Of a stretch of DNA of 64,000 nucleotides, positions 29,209 through 38,341 are shown in pieces; the stretch's first letter is position 1, and the number at the start of each line of letters is the position of its first letter. The DNA comes from Methylobacterium sp. SyP6R (GTDB lineage: Bacteria; Pseudomonadota; Alphaproteobacteria; Rhizobiales; Beijerinckiaceae): positions 2,170,001 through 2,234,000 of the forward strand of contig NZ_JAAQRC020000001.1 in the NCBI RefSeq assembly GCF_019216885.1, written 5' to 3'. The position numbers and the translations under genes were made by a program. Below the pieces are notes generated by a model. That model worked only from the letters and a program-made list of their open reading frames with translations. It had not been told where the DNA came from and made no database searches.

Positions 29209-30374
29209 GCCGGCATCTCCCGGGTGCCGCCGAGGAGCGCGAGCCCGGCATCGACCGCGAGAGCGAGGCCGATCACCGGGAGGGCGCCAAGCAGGATCAG
29301 GTCCTGGGCGAATTGCGCCATGCCCTCGAAGACCAGCGCCCCGAGTCCCCCGGCCCCGACGAGGCCGCCGAGGGTGGCGAGCCCGACGCTCTGCACCGCC
29401 GCCACCCGCAATGCCCCGATCAGCACCGGCGCGCCGAGGGGCAGGCGCACCCGCAGCAGCACCTCGCGGGGGTTGAGGCCGATCGCCCGGGCGGCGGCGA
29501 GCACGTCCGCGTCCGCCGCCGCGAGGCCGGCGGCGAGCCCGCTCACCAGCGGCAGGCAGAGATAGGCGGCGGTGCCGAGCACCGCCGGCACCGGACCGAT
29601 GGCCGACAGGCCGAGGCTCCGCAGCGCCGGAACGAGGGCGAGCAGGCCCGACAGACCCGCCACCAGGGCAGCGAAGAGTGCGAGCGCCGGCACGACCTGG
29701 ATCCCGCTCACCAGCCCGTCGACGAGGCGCGCGCCCGGCCCGTCGCGCAGGCGCAGGAGCGCCAGGGGAACGGAAACGGCGAGCGCGATGAGGAGCGAAG
29801 CTCCGGCGAGCCCGAGATGCTGCCACGAAGCCGCCGCCACGGCCCCCGCCCGCGCCCGGTACTCGACCGCCAGCGACAGCGAATCGAGGACACCCGCCGC
29901 TGCGAAGAGAACGGTGAAGCCAAGGAGCAGCAGGGCGGCGATGAGGCCGCCCCGGCGCGGCAGGACGGCCCTCCCCGCCTCTCCGGCGAGCCCCGCCACC
30001 GCCAGGAGAGCGAGCCACCCGCCCGAGCCGAGGGCGGCGCGGGCGGCCGGCTTCTGGCCTGCGAGGAGCCCGGCGGCGCCCTGCCCGAGGCCGAGGAGCA
30101 GTACGCACCAGGCGGCCAGAGCCGCCGCCAGGGCGGCCCAGGCACGCCACGGCCGCGCCGGACCGGCGAGCAGCATCACCGCACCGACCGCGAGCCCGCC
30201 CGCCGCCATCCCGGCGACGCCACTTCCGACGGGGCTGCCGGGGACCAGGCGGTTCGGCGCCAGGGTGAGGAACGGTAGTCCGGCGAGGGCCGCGACGGCG
30301 AGACCCGCTATCGCCACGGCGAGCCACGGCGAGGACGGCCAAGCCGTGGGCCGTTTCACGGAATCGATCGTCAT
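29205..30374 (-). CDS. Osmoprotectant-type ABC transporter permease, long form (YehY class)
   Basis: 389 residues, close to E. coli YehY (385). The N-terminal half adds several hydrophobic helices and the C-terminal half is the transport domain with LNPREVLLRVRLPLGAPVLIGALR as the ATPase-contact loop. It overlaps the binding-protein gene upstream (30371-30374) and the short permease downstream (29205-29208), each by an ATGA junction. Compared with the E. coli yehZYXW order, the yehX ATPase gene that should sit between the two permeases is absent here. Confidence 0.85.
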   Translation of the reverse strand: MTIDSVKRPTAWPSSPWLAVAIAGLAVAALAGLPFLTLAPNRLVPGSPVGSGVAGMAAGGLAVGAVMLLAGPARPWRAWAALAAALAAWCVLLLGLGQGAAGLLAGQKPAARAALGSGGWLALLAVAGLAGEAGRAVLPRRGGLIAALLLLGFTVLFAAAGVLDSLSLAVEYRARAGAVAAASWQHLGLAGASLLIALAVSVPLALLRLRDGPGARLVDGLVSGIQVVPALALFAALVAGLSGLLALVPALRSLGLSAIGPVPAVLGTAAYLCLPLVSGLAAGLAAADADVLAAARAIGLNPREVLLRVRLPLGAPVLIGALRVAAVQSVGLATLGGLVGAGGLGALVFEGMAQFAQDLILLGALPVIGLALAVDAGLALLGGTREMPA

Positions 30375-31333
30375 GGCGCGAGGGTTCCGAGGTAGCGGCG
30401 GGCGACCGCCTCCGGGGTGTCGCCCTCCACCGCCACCTCGGCGTTCAGCCGCCTCAGGGTCGGGAGGTCGAGGCCGGAGAAGAGGCGATCGAGGGCGGGG
30501 GCGATCTCCGGATGAAGGGCGAGGACCGGCGTGCGGATCACCGGCGCCGGCTCGTAGACGATCTGCGCCCCGGCCGGATCGCTCATCACCGCGACGTCGA
30601 GGGCCGCGATCGCCCCGTCGGTGCCGTAGACCATGCCGGCATTGACCCCGCTGATCCCCTGCGCCGCCGCCCGCAAGGTGACGGCGGTATCGCCGCCCGG
30701 CAGCATCACGATCCGCTCCCGCGGCATCACGAAATCGTAGGCCCGCTCGAAGGACGGCAGGGCGGCCGGGCTCTCGACGAACTCCGCCGAGGCGCAGAGC
30801 TCGATCAGGCCGCGGCGGACCGCGCCGGCAAAATCCGCCATCGTGGCGAGGCGCTCGGCCCGGGCGAGGCGCCCCTGCACGGCGATCTGCCAGGTGTTGT
30901 TCGCCGGCGCTGCCTTGAGCCAGGCGAGGCCGTTCTTGGCGTCGAAGGCCTTCGCCGCCGCGTAGGCCGTCTCCGCCCGGCGCCAGACCGGATCGGCATC
31001 GGTTCCGGAGAAGAAGGCGGCGTTGCCGGTATATTCCGGGTAGAGGTCGATCTCGCCGGCGGTGAGCGCGGTGCGCACGATGCGGGTCGGCCCGAGCTGG
31101 AGCCGGGCCGTCACCGGCACGCCGAGCCGCCGCAGCACCATCACGATCAGGTGGCCGAGCAGGGCGCCCTCCCCGTCCACCTTCGAGGCGACGACGACCG
31201 GCCGGTCGGCCAGCGCCGCCGTCGACGAGAGGGCCAATCCGACGAGTCCCCCTGCGATCAGGGCCCTCCGATTCAAGGGGTGGGGAGTATCGTGAAGCCG
31301 CTGCATCGCGTCCCAGGTCCGTGCGCTTGACAT
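30371..31333 (-). CDS. Osmoprotectant-type ABC substrate-binding protein (OsmF/YehZ class)
   Basis: 320 residues from ATG 31333, or 311 from the ATG at 31306. A twin-arginine-like or Sec signal (NRRALIAGGLVGLALSSTAALA) precedes the mature protein, which starts RPVVVASKVDGEGALLGHLI. The DLYPEYTGN motif and the NTWQIAV segment belong to the quaternary-amine-binding (OpuAC) fold. First gene of the three-gene operon. The divergent receiver gene starts about 180 bases away, so the region between carries both promoters. Confidence 0.87.
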   Translation of the reverse strand: MSSARTWDAMQRLHDTPHPLNRRALIAGGLVGLALSSTAALADRPVVVASKVDGEGALLGHLIVMVLRRLGVPVTARLQLGPTRIVRTALTAGEIDLYPEYTGNAAFFSGTDADPVWRRAETAYAAAKAFDAKNGLAWLKAAPANNTWQIAVQGRLARAERLATMADFAGAVRRGLIELCASAEFVESPAALPSFERAYDFVMPRERIVMLPGGDTAVTLRAAAQGISGVNAGMVYGTDGAIAALDVAVMSDPAGAQIVYEPAPVIRTPVLALHPEIAPALDRLFSGLDLPTLRRLNAEVAVEGDTPEAVARRYLGTLAP

Positions 31334-31513
31334 GTCTGGCGTTCCGGGCGACGGCTCACCGGCGCAGGTCTTGGTCGGGATCGGTCTTGGCTGCCGGCGC
31401 TGACTCGCATGGGTTGCGGGCGGATGAAACCCCTGACGGTCGAGCGGACAAAGCCGCGGCAGGGACAGGTCGGTCGGGCCTCGATTCGGGGCGTTGAGGG
31501 AAAGAACTCCGGC

Positions 31514-31900
31514 GTGGGCACGGAAACAAGCGAAGACCTCCTGAATGGTGCCCGCGTCCTCGTGGTGGAGGACGAGGCGGCAATCTCGATGCTGCTGGAG
31601 GACATGCTGGTCGATTTCGGCTGCGAGGTCGTGGGTCCGGCGGCCCGGCTGAGCAAGGCGCTCGAGATGGCCGAGAGCGAGAGCTTCGTGGTCGCGATCC
31701 TCGACGTCAACGTCGCCGGCGAGCCGATCTACCCCGTCGCCGAGGCGATCGTGCGCCGCGGCCTGCCGCTGGTCTTCTCCACCGGCTATGGCGGCGCCGG
31801 CATCCGCGAGCCGTTTCGCGACCGCCCGGTGGTGCAGAAGCCGTTCAGCCAGCAGGACCTCAAGCGCACCCTGATCGCCGCGATCGCGGCGGCGCGCTGA
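31514..31900 (+). CDS. Single-domain response regulator (receiver only)
   Basis: Receiver domain with E19-D20 acidic pair, phospho-acceptor D64 in AILDVN, and K in VVQKPFSQ. No output domain. GTG 31514 gives 128 residues and begins just before the domain; upstream ATGs at 31409 and 31424 are in frame but would add about 30-35 residues with no family counterpart. A GAGGGAAAG run lies 11 bases before the GTG, rather far. In alphaproteobacteria such receivers often follow HWE/HisKA2 kinases, none of which is adjacent here. Confidence 0.8.
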   Translation: MGTETSEDLLNGARVLVVEDEAAISMLLEDMLVDFGCEVVGPAARLSKALEMAESESFVVAILDVNVAGEPIYPVAEAIVRRGLPLVFSTGYGGAGIREPFRDRPVVQKPFSQQDLKRTLIAAIAAAR

Positions 31901-32385
31901 GGCGCTGGGCCCTGCGGGGCCGGTTTTTCGCAGCGTCGTGTCGACGTTGTCGATTCAGAACACCCTATTCTCAGCCGACGGCCGGGATAGCTGGTGCCAT
32001 CACGAAGGCGCAGCCCTTCTTCTCTCCCCGACAGATCCCGGGCTTGCCGGGAATCGGCAAGCGATGGACGAAGTCGGGCAAGCGCGACTTCGTCGCGGGA
32101 AGAGGCCTGAGTTCCGAAGGGCTCAGGAAGCGTAAAAGGCGAGGGCGAGGGCGAGGGGGTGTCCGGAGGCGCCTCGCCCGTCGAGGCCCCCTCACCGCCG
32201 CTTTCGCCTCCGCCTGCTGCGTCTCCTGAGCGGGGACACAGCTCTCTTTCCACCCGCAGGGAGAGGAAAGCCCCCGCGCCTTTTCCTTCTCCAGGCGGCG
32301 TCGCGTCACCATACGCACAAAGAGGCGATGCGCTCGACGCTCGCCCCGACCCACATCATCTCACATAGAACCGCAAAAGCCGCCT
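31901..32385. repeat. Gene-free stretch with hairpins and short repeats
   Basis: 485 bases with no convincing gene. It contains the palindromic CGAAGTCGGGCAAGCGCGACTTCG (about 32069-32092), related to a CAAGTCGGCTTGCCCGACTTG palindrome near 45429, followed by GCGAGG triplicates around 32140-32160. Composite repeat DNA of the kind seen elsewhere in the window. Confidence 0.5.
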
Positions 32386-32601
32386 TCAGCCCGCCACCCG
32401 CTGCGGCGCAGCGACAGCCCGCCGCTCGGTGGGCTTCCGGGCGTCGGCCGCCTCCTGCGCCTCGACGCGGCGCTTGAACGCGCCCCAGGCCATCAGGGTG
32501 CAGCCGCAGCCATCGCACTGAATCATGGCGTCGTCGGTCAGATCGGCCGGCAGGCGCACCCCCGGCGAGCCGCAGGACTCGCATCCGAAACCGCTGCGCA
32601 T
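32386..32601 (-). CDS. Small zinc-ribbon protein
   Basis: 71 residues. Two Cys pairs, CESCG at 7-11 and CDGCGC near 29-34, form a probable single zinc ribbon; the C-terminal half is basic and helical (WGAFKRRVEAQE). It could be a nucleic-acid or protein adaptor; family not recognised. The ATG is preceded by a GAGGTGAGGGGG run. It stands alone. Confidence 0.65.
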   Translation of the reverse strand: MRSGFGCESCGSPGVRLPADLTDDAMIQCDGCGCTLMAWGAFKRRVEAQEAADARKPTERRAVAAPQRVAG

Positions 32602-32691
32602 CTCGTGACCCCCTCACCTCCGACACCATCGCGACCGCGAGCTTAAGCATGCTGCGCTGCACGCAAGATGAACGCAATTGCAGAATTCGGA

Positions 32692-33078
32692 TTAGGGGTC
32701 CATCTCCAGTTCGAAGGCCGAGACGACATGGCGGGGCCAGCGCCCGGGCGCGACGAACACCGCATCCGCCCTCAAGGTGAGGGCGGCGCTCCACGGCGCC
32801 CGGGCGATCCAGGCCCGGACGGCACGGGAGAACAGACGGCGCTTGCGGGCGTCGATCGCGATGGAGGCGTCCGCCAGGGTCGGCCGCGCCTTGACCTCCA
32901 CGAAGGCGACGACGCCGCCGCGGCGCACGATCAGGTCGATCTCGCCGCCGCCGATCGAGACCCGCCAGGCCAGCGGGCGATACCCCTTGAGGAGGAGGGC
33001 CGAGGCCGCGAGCCACTCGGCCCGCCGGCCGCGGGCGAGATGGAGGCGGCGGCGGGCGGCGTCAGGCTTCGCCGGCAT
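32692..33078 (-). CDS. UPF0102 protein (YraN family)
   Basis: 128 residues. The family core is visible: [17 protein letters not shown], then [23 protein letters not shown], which forms a PD-(D/E)XK-like nuclease site (E and D in GEIDLI; E-x-K in VEVK). It overlaps the end of rsmI by 17 bases, as in many genomes where rsmI, lpoA and yraN are neighbours. Biochemical function is unsettled in the family. The start ATG at 33078 is chosen because upstream codons lie inside rsmI and lack homology. Confidence 0.88.
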   Translation of the reverse strand: MPAKPDAARRRLHLARGRRAEWLAASALLLKGYRPLAWRVSIGGGEIDLIVRRGGVVAFVEVKARPTLADASIAIDARKRRLFSRAVRAWIARAPWSAALTLRADAVFVAPGRWPRHVVSAFELEMDP

Positions 33079-34036
33079 CGTCGGCGCGGCGGGCCAGAAC
33101 CAGGGCGCGGGCATAGACCTCGCGCCGCTTCAAGCCGGTCTCGTCGGCGACGAGGCTGGCGGCGTCCTTGATCGAGTGGCGGGCGAGCGCCGCCTCGATC
33201 CGGGCATCGAGGTCGGCGTCGTGCTCCGGGCCCGGCGCGTCCTCGGGCGCGGTGCCGATCACCACCACCACCTCGCCCTTCGGCGGGCCGGAGGCGGCGT
33301 AGTCGGCGGCGAGCCCCGCGAGGTCGCCCCGGCGCACGGTCTCGAACAGCTTGGTCAGTTCGCGCGCCACCGCGGCGGGGCGGGTGCCGCCCAGCACGTC
33401 CGCCGCGTCCGCCAGCATCTCGGGCAGGCGGTGGGGCGCCTCGAACAGCACCAGCGTACCGGGGATGCCCGCGAGCAGAGCCAGTCGGTTGCGCCGCGCC
33501 CCGCTCTTCTGCGGCAGGAACCCCTCGAAGAAGAACCGATCGGTCGGCAGGCCCGCGGCGACGAGCGCGGTGATCGCCGCCGAAGGGCCGGGAATCGGGG
33601 TGACGGCAAGCCCCGCCTCGATCGCCGCCTGGACCAGCTTGAAGCCCGGATCCGAGACAAGCGGCGTGCCGGCATCGGAGACCAGCGCCAGGGCCTCGCC
33701 GTCCTTCATGCGAGCAATCATCCGCTCGCGCACGCCCTCCCCCGAATGCTCGTGATAGGCGAGGAGCGGCGTGGTGATGCCGTAATGCGCCAGCAGCGTG
33801 CGGGTCACCCGGGTGTCCTCGGCCAGCACCGCGTCGGCGGCGGCGAGCGTCGAGAGCGCCCGGAAGGTCACGTCCTTCAGGTTGCCGATCGGCGTCGCCA
33901 CGACGTGCAGGCCGGGGGACAGGGGCTCGGCCTCGGCGGCGAGGCCGAAGGCGGTGTAGACGGCCGGGCCCCGGCCGGACGCGCGGTCCGGGGAACGGCG
34001 GCGGGAATCGTCGCTGCGCTGGGTCATCGCCGCCAT
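33062..34036 (-). CDS. rsmI: 16S rRNA (cytidine1402-2'-O)-methyltransferase
   Basis: Methylates the ribose of C1402 in the decoding centre using S-adenosylmethionine. The tetrapyrrole-methylase-fold motifs are clear: [56 protein letters not shown], and [10 protein letters not shown]. 324 residues from ATG 34036, or 321 from ATG 34027. About 40 residues at the N-terminus (Arg/Ser-rich) precede the domain and are longer than usual. It is divergent from the LpoA-like gene. Confidence 0.95.
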   Translation of the reverse strand: MAAMTQRSDDSRRRSPDRASGRGPAVYTAFGLAAEAEPLSPGLHVVATPIGNLKDVTFRALSTLAAADAVLAEDTRVTRTLLAHYGITTPLLAYHEHSGEGVRERMIARMKDGEALALVSDAGTPLVSDPGFKLVQAAIEAGLAVTPIPGPSAAITALVAAGLPTDRFFFEGFLPQKSGARRNRLALLAGIPGTLVLFEAPHRLPEMLADAADVLGGTRPAAVARELTKLFETVRRGDLAGLAADYAASGPPKGEVVVVIGTAPEDAPGPEHDADLDARIEAALARHSIKDAASLVADETGLKRREVYARALVLARRADDAGEA

Positions 34037-34189
34037 AGTGCCACGGCCCAGGCACGCGGCGCCATGGCGCGTCGGACGGGAGCGGTCGTTTACTTTTCAC
34101 CGGCAGACTTTATGCACCGGGCACGGATGTTGCTGCCGGGTTGCCGTCGCCGATTCGCGGCGCGGGCTACCGGACCGGGGGAGCGGGCG

Positions 34190-35395
34190 ATGGGGGGCAT
34201 CGGCCTTCAGACTCTGAGGCGTTTCGGACGGAGCGCCGCCGTGCTCGCCGGCCTGTCGTTGCTCGCCGCCTGCGGCGGGGTCGACAGCCCGGTCGTCGCC
34301 ACCCGTACCGCGCCGGTCGAGGCGCCGCTCCCGGCCGGCGACGGGACGGTACTGGGCGCCGGCAGCGTCAAGGTCGCGCTGATCCTGCCGCTCTCCGGGC
34401 CCGGCGCGGCGGTCGGCGCGAGCTTGCGCAACGCCGCCGACATGGCGCTGCAGGAATCGCAGAGCCCCGACCTGAAGATCCTGGTGAAGGACGACCGCAG
34501 CACGCCGGAGGGCGCCCGGGAGGCCGCGGCCGCGGCGCTCGCGGAAGGGGCGGACCTCGTCATCGGCCCGCTCTTCGCCGCCACGGTGCAATCGGCCGCC
34601 GCCACGGTGAGGCCCAGCGGCAAGCCGGTGATCGCCTTCTCGACCGATGCCAGCGTGGCGGCACGCGGCGTCTACCTGCTGAGCTTCCTGCCCCAGACCG
34701 AGGTCGACCGCATCGTCGACGAGACCACGGCGGCAGGACGGCGCTCCTTCGCGGCCCTGATCCCGGATTCGACCTACGGCCACGTCGTCGAGGCGCAGTT
34801 CCGCGAGGCGGTGGCCCGCCGCGGCGGCCGCGTGGTGGCGATCGAACGCTACCCCGCCGGCAACCCCGCCGCCTCGATCGGGCGCCTCGCCCCGCTGATC
34901 GCGGGACCGGCGCCGCAGGCCGACGCGCTGTTCCTGCCCGATACGCCGGAGGGCCTGGGCGTCGCCGGCCCGGCGCTCACCCGCGCCGGCTTCAACCCGA
35001 CCCGGGTCAAGCCGGTCGGCACCGCGGTGTGGAACGACCCGAGGGTCTTCGCGCTGCCGGCCTTTCAGGGCGGCTGGTTCGCCGCCAGCGATCCGGCGGG
35101 TTTTTCCGGCTTCAGCCAGCGCTACCGGGCCCGGTTCGGCTCCGATCCGGTGCGGGTCGCGACGCTCGCCTACGACGCCGTGTCCCTCGCCGCGGCGCTG
35201 AACCGGCAATACGGGTCGCAGCGCTTCGCCGACACGACCCTCACCAACCCCTCGGGCTTCGCCGGAATCGACGGCACGTTCCGGTTCCGCCCGGAAGGCA
35301 CCAGCGACCGGACGCTCGCGGTGTTCGAGATCCGCTCCGGCGGCACGACGATCGTCAGCCCGGCCCCCCGGGCGCTCGGGCCTTCGGGGACGTGA
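34190..35395 (+). CDS. LpoA-like penicillin-binding-protein activator lipoprotein
   Basis: 401-residue lipoprotein: basic start, hydrophobic stretch and lipobox LLAAC with lipidated C28. The remainder is a type I periplasmic-binding-protein fold (VKVALILPLSGPGAAVGASLRNAADMAL...). GGGGAG seven bases before ATG 34190 sets the start. Its position beside rsmI and yraN matches E. coli LpoA (YraM), which activates penicillin-binding protein 1A; it lacks the N-terminal TPR part of enterobacterial LpoA. It could instead be a branched-chain amino acid binding protein, but no transporter genes are near. Confidence 0.78.
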   Translation: MGGIGLQTLRRFGRSAAVLAGLSLLAACGGVDSPVVATRTAPVEAPLPAGDGTVLGAGSVKVALILPLSGPGAAVGASLRNAADMALQESQSPDLKILVKDDRSTPEGAREAAAAALAEGADLVIGPLFAATVQSAAATVRPSGKPVIAFSTDASVAARGVYLLSFLPQTEVDRIVDETTAAGRRSFAALIPDSTYGHVVEAQFREAVARRGGRVVAIERYPAGNPAASIGRLAPLIAGPAPQADALFLPDTPEGLGVAGPALTRAGFNPTRVKPVGTAVWNDPRVFALPAFQGGWFAASDPAGFSGFSQRYRARFGSDPVRVATLAYDAVSLAAALNRQYGSQRFADTTLTNPSGFAGIDGTFRFRPEGTSDRTLAVFEIRSGGTTIVSPAPRALGPSGT

Positions 35396-35442
35396 GTGGG
35401 GCGGGGCGCACGGGACGTGCGACGGATGGCGTATCCCACCCT

Positions 35443-35500
35443 CATACGCTTTGCGATTGATCGCTTCGCGATGCGGAAAGCGGCTTCGCTCAGGCGTGTG
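35443..35500. repeat. Dispersed repeat type B, copy 2
   Basis: CATACGCTTTGCGATTGATCGCTTCGCGATGCGGAAAGCGGCTTCGC and following GCGTGTG; related to 2746-2802 and 52743-52800. Followed by a perfect 12-bp inverted repeat GATACGAAATCC (35530-35541 with 35556-35567). Confidence 0.55.
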
Positions 35501-35568
35501 AAGCCTACGGCTTCACCGCGCGGACTGACGATACGAAATCCGTAAGTGATCGTCCGGATTTCGTATCA

Positions 35569-35687
35569 CCTCATCCTGAGGTGCGAGCGAAGCGAGCCTC
35601 GAAGGAGGGCTCCAGGAATCACGGAGGTTTCTGGAGCCCTCCTTCGAGGTCAGTCGATCTCCGATCGACCAACACCTCAGGATGAGG
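35569..35687. repeat. Long hairpin repeat type A, copy 2
   Basis: 119-base element with the same terminal CCTCATCCTGAGGTG / CACCTCAGGATGAGG and inner GGAGGGCTCCAG / CTGGAGCCCTCC arms as the copies at 15170 and 52919. It fills most of the gap 35396-35805. Confidence 0.8.
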
Positions 35688-35805
35688 CGTGAGAATGGGA
35701 TTCGCCGTTCCCGCCTCATTATTCAATGGGAAAATCTGACTCGAAACGGGCTTCGAAATCAGGATTCGGCAGCAGGACGATGTGTCGAGGTGACTGGCCA
35801 GGCCC

Positions 35806-36417
35806 TCAATACAGCCGCGTCCGATACGACTCGTCCATCAGCCGCTCGGCCTCGGAGACGCCGATCGCCCCGGTCTGCTCGGCGAGCACGCGGCCGAGGC
35901 TCGGGAAGCCCTCGCGCGGCACCTGTGCCGCGGGGTCCCACAGCCGCGCCCGCATCACCGCCTTGCCGCAATGGAAGAACACCTCCCGCACCGCGACGAC
36001 CAGCCCGGTGGTCGGAACCTTGCCCTGGGCGGCGAGCGGCGTGAGCAGGGCGGGATCCGTGGTGAGGCGGGCGGTGCCGTTGACCCGCAGAGTTTCGGTG
36101 ATTCCGGGCACGAGGAAGATCAGGCCGATGCCCGGCGCGGCCAGCAGGTTGCCGAAGCTGTCGGCGCGGTTGTTGCCGCGCCGATCCGGGATCAGCAGGG
36201 TGACGTCGTCGATCACCTGAACGAAGCCCGGCGCGTCGCCGCGCGGGCTCGCATCGGCCCGGCCCTCCGCGTCGGCGGTGGCGGCCACCAGGAACGGCGA
36301 GAGCGCGATGAACGCCCGGGCATGCCGGTCGAGGCGAACCTGGACCTTGCCCTCGGCCAGGCGGCTGACCGGGCCCATATGGTCGCGCAGGGCGTCTGCG
36401 TCGCGAATCCCGTCCAT
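35806..36417 (-). CDS. PPOX-class FMN-dependent flavoprotein (MSMEG_1061-like)
   Basis: 203 residues of the pyridoxamine-5'-phosphate-oxidase split-barrel fold. Recognisable blocks: AFIALSPFLVAATADAEGRADASPRGDAPGFV (FMN-binding strand pair), LLIPDRRGNNRADSFGNLL and IGLIFLVPGITETLRVNGTA. It probably binds FMN or F420 and reduces an unknown substrate. GGAGG five bases before ATG 36417 fixes the start; the frame upstream lacks a ribosome site. It is divergent from the SCO gene. Confidence 0.82.
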   Translation of the reverse strand: MDGIRDADALRDHMGPVSRLAEGKVQVRLDRHARAFIALSPFLVAATADAEGRADASPRGDAPGFVQVIDDVTLLIPDRRGNNRADSFGNLLAAPGIGLIFLVPGITETLRVNGTARLTTDPALLTPLAAQGKVPTTGLVVAVREVFFHCGKAVMRARLWDPAAQVPREGFPSLGRVLAEQTGAIGVSEAERLMDESYRTRLY

Positions 36418-36531
36418 TCCGCCTCCGTCGCTCCACTGCGGCGTCGTGTCCGCCGGGGCGATGAATCCGTCGCGCCGACGAGGCACGCGGCCGCCCTATG
36501 TCACCCCGAAGGTGCGAGGTCCGGGCGATCG

Positions 36532-37344
36532 ATGCAAGCGATGAGAGTTCGCGGCCTCGCCGCCCGCTTCGGCCTCGCCGCACTCCTGGCCCTCCTCGGC
36601 CAGCCGGCCGCGGCCGGGCTGACGCCGAAGGACCTGTCGGGCGTCGGGCTGGCGCCGCCCCCCGGCGCGCGGGCGCCGCTCGATGCCGCCTTCACCGATG
36701 CCGCCGACGGACGCGGCCTGACGCTCGGGCAGGCCCTCGCCGGGCGCCCGACCCTGCTGATGCCCCTCGATTACGCCTGCCGCAACGTCTGCGACCCGAT
36801 GCTCAGCCTTGCCGGCACGGCGCTCGCCGCCACCGGCCTCGTGCCGGGCACGGATTTTAAGCTGGTGACGCTCGGCTTCAACCCGCGCGCGCCGGCCGCC
36901 ACCGCCCGCGCCATGGTGACGGAGCAGCTCGGCCAGGGGCCGCTCCTCGCCAGCGCCGTCGTGCTCACCGGGGCACCGGGACCGGTCGAGGCGGTGACGC
37001 GCGCCGTCGGCTACGCCTACGCCTATGACCGGGACACCGAATCTTATGCCCACCCGGCCGGCGCCCTGGTGCTGGCCGGCGACGGCCGGGTCGCCCGGGT
37101 CCTCTCGCCGCTAGCGATGACCGCCCGCGACCTGCGCCTCGCCCTGGTCGAGGCCGGCGAGGGCCGGGTCGGCGGCCTCGCCGACCGGCTGGTGCTGCTC
37201 TGCTACGGGTACGACCCGCAGACCGGGATCTACACCCCGCTGATCCGCCGCATCCTGGCGGCGTCCGGCCTCGCCACGGTCCTCGGCATCGGCCTCCTGG
37301 TGCTCGGGCTGCACCGGCGCTCGCGCCGGGACCATCCGGTGTGA
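36532..37344 (+). CDS. SCO1/SenC family protein
   Basis: Thioredoxin-fold copper chaperone for cytochrome oxidase assembly, or a thiol-redox protein, on the periplasmic face. 270 residues: signal sequence ending near AAAG, copper/redox motif CRNVC at C83-C87, and the third ligand H174 in SYAHPAG. An additional C-terminal membrane helix (about 245-263) followed by a basic RRSRR tail would anchor it. No oxidase genes are adjacent. The start could also be ATG 36541. Confidence 0.78.
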   Translation: MQAMRVRGLAARFGLAALLALLGQPAAAGLTPKDLSGVGLAPPPGARAPLDAAFTDAADGRGLTLGQALAGRPTLLMPLDYACRNVCDPMLSLAGTALAATGLVPGTDFKLVTLGFNPRAPAATARAMVTEQLGQGPLLASAVVLTGAPGPVEAVTRAVGYAYAYDRDTESYAHPAGALVLAGDGRVARVLSPLAMTARDLRLALVEAGEGRVGGLADRLVLLCYGYDPQTGIYTPLIRRILAASGLATVLGIGLLVLGLHRRSRRDHPV

Positions 37345-37427
37345 CGGGTGCCAGACTACCTTGTGCGCCGGCCGTGCAGAATGCGGCGTCGCCGAATCGG
37401 AACGAGCGCGAAGAACCGGGAAGACAG

Positions 37428-38261
37428 ATGGCCATCCCCCTCGTGATCACCGTGGCGCCGAACGGCGCCCGCCGTACCAAAGCCGACCACCCCGCCCTGC
37501 CGATCGATCCGCGGGAGATCGGCCTGGAAGCCGCCCGCTGCCGCGAGGCCGGCGCCGCGATGATCCACCTGCACGTGCGCGACGCCGAACAGCGCCACAC
37601 CCTCGACCTCGACCGCTACCGGGCGGCGCTCGCGGCGGTGCGCCGCGAGGCGGGGCCGGAGATGATCCGTCAGGTCACCACCGAGGCGGTCGGCCTCTAC
37701 GGCCCGGCCGAGCAGATGGCGGCGATGCGGGCGCTGAAGCCCGAAGCGTTCTCGGTGGCATTGCGCGAACTCTTCGCCGAGCCGGAGGACGAGGGCGCCG
37801 CCGCCGCCTTCCTGGCCGAGCAGGCCCGGGCGGGGGTCATGGTGCAGCACATCCTGTACGATGCGGGCGACGTCACCCGCTTCCAGGGCCTGGTGGCGCG
37901 AGGGCTGATCCCGCTCGAGCGGACGAGCGTGCTGTTCGTGCTCGGCCGCTACGCCGTCGGCCAGCGCTCGGACCCGGCCGACCTGCTGCCCTTCCTCACC
38001 GCCTGGAACTCCGAGCACCATCTCGACCTGCCCTGGGCGCTCTGCGCCTTCGGCCCGCGGGAAGCGGCCTGCCTCGTCGCCGCGGCCGCGGTCGGCGGTC
38101 ATGCGCGGGTCGGATTCGAGAACAACCTGTGGCGGCCGGACGGGAGCCTCGCACCTGACAACGCCGCGCAGGTCGCCGCTCTCGCGGCCCTGGCACGGAG
38201 CATCGGGATTGCCGTCGCCTCGCCGGTGCAGGCCCGGGCCTTGTTCGGCGGCGAGGGGTAA
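37428..38261 (+). CDS. BKACE family beta-keto acid cleavage enzyme (DUF849)
   Basis: Zinc TIM-barrel enzyme that condenses or cleaves a beta-keto acid with acetyl-CoA, cytoplasmic. 277 residues. The metal-binding HLH motif is MIHLHVRD (H47, H49), with the N-terminal VTVAPNGARRTKADHPALP block typical of the family; a conserved Glu is in TTEAVG. The native substrate cannot be told (3-keto-5-aminohexanoate, beta-keto glutarate, dehydrocarnitine are known members). It stands alone and converges on the phasin. Confidence 0.85.
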   Translation: MAIPLVITVAPNGARRTKADHPALPIDPREIGLEAARCREAGAAMIHLHVRDAEQRHTLDLDRYRAALAAVRREAGPEMIRQVTTEAVGLYGPAEQMAAMRALKPEAFSVALRELFAEPEDEGAAAAFLAEQARAGVMVQHILYDAGDVTRFQGLVARGLIPLERTSVLFVLGRYAVGQRSDPADLLPFLTAWNSEHHLDLPWALCAFGPREAACLVAAAAVGGHARVGFENNLWRPDGSLAPDNAAQVAALAALARSIGIAVASPVQARALFGGEG

Positions 38262-38279
38262 AGACGCACGACCAGCATG

Positions 38280-38310
38280 AAAAAGGCCGCGCCCCTCGCA
38301 GGGCGCGGCC
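38280..38310 (-). terminator. Rho-independent terminator of the phasin gene
   Basis: On the - strand, a perfect 10-bp stem GGCCGCGCCC / GGGCGCGGCC with a 6-base loop is followed by five T (five A at 38280-38284 on the + strand), 31 bases past the phasin stop codon. Confidence 0.85.
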
Positions 38311-38341
38311 GAGGCCGTGCGGAAAAGCCGGCCCGCGCGTC

